From positions 1 through 56,691 of the forward strand of contig CAVERH010000014.1 of NCBI GenBank assembly GCA_963618065.1: a stretch of 56,691 nt of DNA, in the 5' to 3' direction. The stretch comes from Suilimivivens sp963618065. Its GTDB lineage: Bacteria; Bacillota; Clostridia; Lachnospirales; Lachnospiraceae. Positions 54,152 through 56,691 of the stretch are shown here, one piece after another. Below the pieces are notes generated by a model that ran no database searches, had not been told where the DNA came from, and was given only the letters and a program-made list of their open reading frames with translations. The translations under genes were made by a program, and so were the position numbers. Positions within the stretch are counted from its first letter, which is position 1; every line of letters begins with the position of its first letter.

Positions 54152-54847
54152 ATGTTAGGAACGACAAGAGGAAGGATTTTAAATCAATATACACCGGATT
54201 ATGTACTGTATGATTTAGAGACAACAGGGATTTCCTGTAATTATGATGAAGTGATCGAGCTTTCAGCACTTAAGGTACGTAATGGAGCAGTTGCAGAAGA
54301 GTTTTCCAGTCTGGTGAATCCGGGAAGACCGATTCCTTATGCAGCGAGTGCGGTGAATCATATTACAGATGAAATGGTGGCGAAGGCTCCGGGTTTCCGG
54401 GAGGTTCTGAGCGCATTTCTTGAATTTGCCGGAGAGGATATTCTGGTTGGACATAATATTCATACGTTCGATATGAAGTTTCTTTACAGGGATTGTGAGC
54501 GGTTCTTTGGACAGACGCTTACGAATGATTACATCGATACACTGAAGCTGGCAAGACTTTGTATACCTGAACTTTCCCATCACCGGCTGGGTGATCTGGC
54601 AGAGTTTTATGGAATTTCACCGGAAGGTGCACACAGGGCATTGAATGACTGCCGGATGAACCAGCAGATCTTTGAAAAAATGGGTCCGGGGGTAGAGGAA
54701 AGTGTAAAGAAACCGGTGAAAGGAAACAGTGCAGTCCGGATTTGTCCGGAATGTGGAGAACCCATGAAAAAGCGCAGCGGAAGATACGGTGCATTCTGGG
54801 GCTGCATGGGATATCCCGCATGCCGTCATACAGAGAGACTTCTGTGA
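54152..54847 (+). CDS. DnaQ-like 3'-5' exonuclease with topoisomerase-type zinc ribbon
   Basis: 231 aa. DEDDh exonuclease motifs: YDLETTGI, GHNIHTFDMKFL and HRALNDCRMN. The C-terminal 45 residues (CPECGEPMKKRSGRYGAFWGCMGYPACRHTE) form a zinc ribbon of the topoisomerase IA C-terminal type. This fusion suggests a nuclease directed to single-stranded or structured DNA; the target is inference. GAGGAG at 54139 selects ATG 54152. Confidence 0.92.
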   Translation: MLGTTRGRILNQYTPDYVLYDLETTGISCNYDEVIELSALKVRNGAVAEEFSSLVNPGRPIPYAASAVNHITDEMVAKAPGFREVLSAFLEFAGEDILVGHNIHTFDMKFLYRDCERFFGQTLTNDYIDTLKLARLCIPELSHHRLGDLAEFYGISPEGAHRALNDCRMNQQIFEKMGPGVEESVKKPVKGNSAVRICPECGEPMKKRSGRYGAFWGCMGYPACRHTERLL

Positions 54848-54882
54848 CATGCACTGCAAGGAGGAAAGGGAGGAATTTGTTT

Positions 54883-55269
54883 ATGAGTCTGATCAAAGGA
54901 ATTCATCATGTGGCATTAAAATGCTGCGGAGAAGATAAATATCAGGAAACCTTACATTTTTATAAAGAAATTCTGGGAATGAAGAGTTTAAGAACCTGGC
55001 CGGCTGGTACGATGCTGGATACAGGCGCTGGTGTGATGGAGATTTTTAATAATGGAGAAGGGCATCCGGAAACCGGAGTGATCCGGCATTTTGCACTGGC
55101 AACCTGTGATGTGGATGCCTGTGTAGAAGCGGTAAAAGAAGCCGGATATGAGGTTTTTATCGGACCGAAGGATATCGAGATTGCATCAGAACCGGCATTC
55201 CCGGTACGCATTGCCTTTTGCAGGGGACCACTTGGTGAGGAGATCGAATTCTTTCAGGAAAAGGAATAG
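54883..55269 (+). CDS. glyoxalase/VOC family protein
   Basis: 128 aa. IHHVALKC..., FYKEILGM, DTGAGVMEIFN and FCRGPLGEEIEFFQ give the paired beta-alpha-beta-beta-beta units with His/Glu metal ligands. Function among VOC enzymes is open. GGGAGG precedes ATG 54883; the longer upstream frame is a shadow of the exonuclease gene. Confidence 0.9.
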   Translation: MSLIKGIHHVALKCCGEDKYQETLHFYKEILGMKSLRTWPAGTMLDTGAGVMEIFNNGEGHPETGVIRHFALATCDVDACVEAVKEAGYEVFIGPKDIEIASEPAFPVRIAFCRGPLGEEIEFFQEKE

Positions 55270-55278
55270 GAGAGAGAC

Positions 55279-55920
55279 ATGATGAGTGAAAAAAAGTTAG
55301 TCGCACTGACATTTGATGATGGACCGACCGTGGGAATTACCGACCAGGTGTTGGATGTCCTTGAAGAAAATCAGGTAGTTGCGAGTTTTTTCCTGATTGG
55401 ACAGCAGATTACGGAAGAGACAGCACCACTTATGAAAAGAGCATATGACATGGGATGCACCATAGAGAACCATTCGCAGACGCATTCGTTTATGCCGAAA
55501 CTGAGTGAGCAGGAAATTGTGGATGAGATAAAAGAGACATCCGACCGCATTGAAAAGATTGTGGGAGAAAGACCTGAATTCTTCAGGCCACCCTATATTG
55601 ATTATGACCAGAAAATGTATGATCTCATTGATCTTATCTTTATCAGCGGCTACGGCTGTGAAGACTGGCTGCCGGAGGTCAGTGCAAAGGAGAGGGTAGA
55701 GCGTTTACTTAAGGTGGCAAGACCCGGCTTTATAATTCTGCTGCATGACATGGCAGACAATATCCAGACGGTAGAGGCAATCAAAAACCTGATCCCGGAA
55801 TTGAAGCGTCAGGGCTATGAGTTTGTGACAATCCGTGATATTTTTAAGGAGTGCAGTGTGAGCCCGGAGCACAATGTGGTTTATATGAGCGTGGATGAAG
55901 TACGCGAGAATTATCATTAG
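55279..55920 (+). CDS. polysaccharide deacetylase (NodB domain), no signal peptide
   Basis: 213 aa. NodB motifs: TFDDGPT (catalytic Asp and metal Asp), NHSQTH (metal His pair), FRPPYID and LLHDM. Usual family members act on cell-wall glycans outside the cell, but this one begins MMSEKKLVALTF with no signal peptide or anchor, so it may act on a cytoplasmic substrate. Starts nine bases after the VOC gene; followed 11 bases later by the HAD gene: a three-gene operon. Confidence 0.93.
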   Translation: MMSEKKLVALTFDDGPTVGITDQVLDVLEENQVVASFFLIGQQITEETAPLMKRAYDMGCTIENHSQTHSFMPKLSEQEIVDEIKETSDRIEKIVGERPEFFRPPYIDYDQKMYDLIDLIFISGYGCEDWLPEVSAKERVERLLKVARPGFIILLHDMADNIQTVEAIKNLIPELKRQGYEFVTIRDIFKECSVSPEHNVVYMSVDEVRENYH

Positions 55921-55931
55921 GAGAAAACAAC

Positions 55932-56603
55932 ATGATTAAGAATATTATTTTTGATATTGGTGGTGTACTGATCCGGTTTATGCCGGGAGAAACCATGCGT
56001 AAGATTGGAATTCCGGAGGAAAAGATCGAACCGCTGCTTAAGGCTTCGATCTGTTGTAAATGGTGGCAGGAAATGGATCGCGGATTCTTTGAAGAAGAGG
56101 AAGTGATGAAGTATATGCAGGAGGATGCACCGGAATATGCACAGGACATTGCGTATTTTATGGAGAATGGGAAGCGTGAGGTTGTGGAGGCCTTTGACTA
56201 TTCGGCAGAGTGGCTTAAGGGGCTTCAGGAGAGAGGCTATCATACGTATCTTCTGACAAACTATCCGGCTAGCTATTTTGATCTGCACAGCAGGGAAAAG
56301 TTCACCTTTATGCCCTATGTGAACGGACAGATTGTTTCCTCCTATGTAGAGATGATTAAGCCGGATCCGAATATTTACCGGATGCTTCTTGATACGTATG
56401 ATCTGAAGGAAGAGGAATGTGTCTTTATTGATGACCGCAAGGAGAACGTAGAAGCTGCGAAGAAGCTTGGATTCCATGGGATCCGGTTTGAAAGCTATGA
56501 ACAGGCAGCAGGCGATCTCGAAAATATTTTGTTGACTGGCATGCATCCGGAGAAGCTGCCAGTGGCAGATTTGATGGTGGAGCGAGGCACGAGGAAACCG
56601 TAA
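55932..56603 (+). CDS. HAD family hydrolase (YihX-like)
   Basis: 223 aa. Motif I FDIGGVLIRF has Asp as nucleophile but the usual second Asp position reads Gly, as in the YihX/epoxide-hydrolase-like subgroup. Motif II LLTNYP, motif III lysine region MIKPDPNIYR and motif IV FIDDRKENVEAA are present. Likely a small-molecule phosphatase. Confidence 0.9.
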   Translation: MIKNIIFDIGGVLIRFMPGETMRKIGIPEEKIEPLLKASICCKWWQEMDRGFFEEEEVMKYMQEDAPEYAQDIAYFMENGKREVVEAFDYSAEWLKGLQERGYHTYLLTNYPASYFDLHSREKFTFMPYVNGQIVSSYVEMIKPDPNIYRMLLDTYDLKEEECVFIDDRKENVEAAKKLGFHGIRFESYEQAAGDLENILLTGMHPEKLPVADLMVERGTRKP

Positions 56604-56619
56604 CATATTTTGCAAAATA

Positions 56620-56691
56620 GTAACAGTTCAGCCATGCAGATTGATGATACCGGGGATTGGACATAAAGAGCATATGTGAACGTTATATGTC
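56620..56691. repeat. left terminus of an inverted-repeat element with one TTGGAC unit
   Basis: GTAACAGTTCAGCCATGCAG is the reverse complement of the right end at 253-272. TTGGAC follows at 56657 and the window ends in GTC at 56689, exactly the 32-base offset seen between TTGGAC and GTCCAA in the array at 5-125. So the same composite unit begins here and is cut by the window edge. Confidence 0.7.

Noticed and set aside
1..56691. Plasmid or phage origin for the window
   Set aside because: Essential chromosomal genes (valS, aspS, rho, prfA, sigF) are spread along it, and no replication, partition or structural phage gene is present.

Overview
The window is chromosomal DNA of a spore-forming member of the Clostridia, most likely a Lachnospiraceae close to Roseburia/Agathobacter. 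The evidence is a complete spoIIA-type sigF operon, low-to-moderate GC, strong AAGGAGG-type ribosome binding sites, a T-box in front of valS, a CIRCE operator in front of htpG, and a four-gene cluster of uncharacterised proteins that I associate with this family. All genes but one (an alanine/sodium symporter at 47121-48431) lie on the plus strand. I see no rRNA, transposase, phage gene or CRISPR array; one tRNA (Leu, CAG) is present.

Layout. 1-620: an 83-bp tandem repeat array, the end of a small inverted-repeat element, then a promoter and T-box leader. 790-6353: valS, folC, a 48-aa small protein and a zinc-ribbon/TPR membrane protein. 6731-8312: spoIIAA-spoIIAB-sigF. 8516-13075: PHP phosphoesterase and the SbcD-SbcC nuclease. 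13239-17941: SurA/PrsA-like lipoprotein foldase, HtpG, and a SpoIID-like/peptidoglycan-binding protein. 18129-25064: a tight four-gene operon of unknown function (giant helical-repeat protein, degenerate Hsp70/actin-like protein, TPR protein, coiled-coil membrane protein). 25178-27580: polar amino-acid ABC transporter. 27814-32158: purC, purB, a PurF paralogue without its catalytic cysteine, and a ThyX-type thymidylate synthase. 32216-35861: an attenuator with a 21-codon leader peptide, then an acyl-CoA synthetase and a sodium/solute symporter. 36292-41270: rho, rpmE, DUF1385, prmC, prfA. 41351-42804: an AT-rich accessory patch (phospholipase-C-like protein plus a toxin-antitoxin pair with an operator-like palindrome). 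42878-48431: aspS, dus, an anion/citrate-type permease, and the AGCS symporter. 48490-56603: a zinc-peptidase-like DUF3810 protein, a Mbeg1-like hydrolase, tRNA-Leu, MATE efflux, AIM24-like protein, ECF S component, DnaQ-type exonuclease, glyoxalase-like protein, a polysaccharide deacetylase and a HAD hydrolase.

The most unusual content is (i) the 18-25 kb operon built around a pseudo-Hsp70, placed just after foldase and Hsp90 genes; (ii) a rich set of short non-coding repeats: a family of 130-190 bp elements with GTAAC(A/T)(A/G)TTCAG-like termini (two copies 133 bp each and about 95% identical), a 216-bp long palindrome, a two-unit ~60-bp repeat that twice sits directly after a terminator, and the 83-bp TTGGAC/GTCCAA array seen at both window edges; (iii) a complete leader-peptide attenuator with mutually exclusive hairpins and no obvious cognate gene; and (iv) the Cys-less PurF paralogue inside a purine operon. 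Gene starts were adjusted where a ribosome binding site clearly favoured an internal start.
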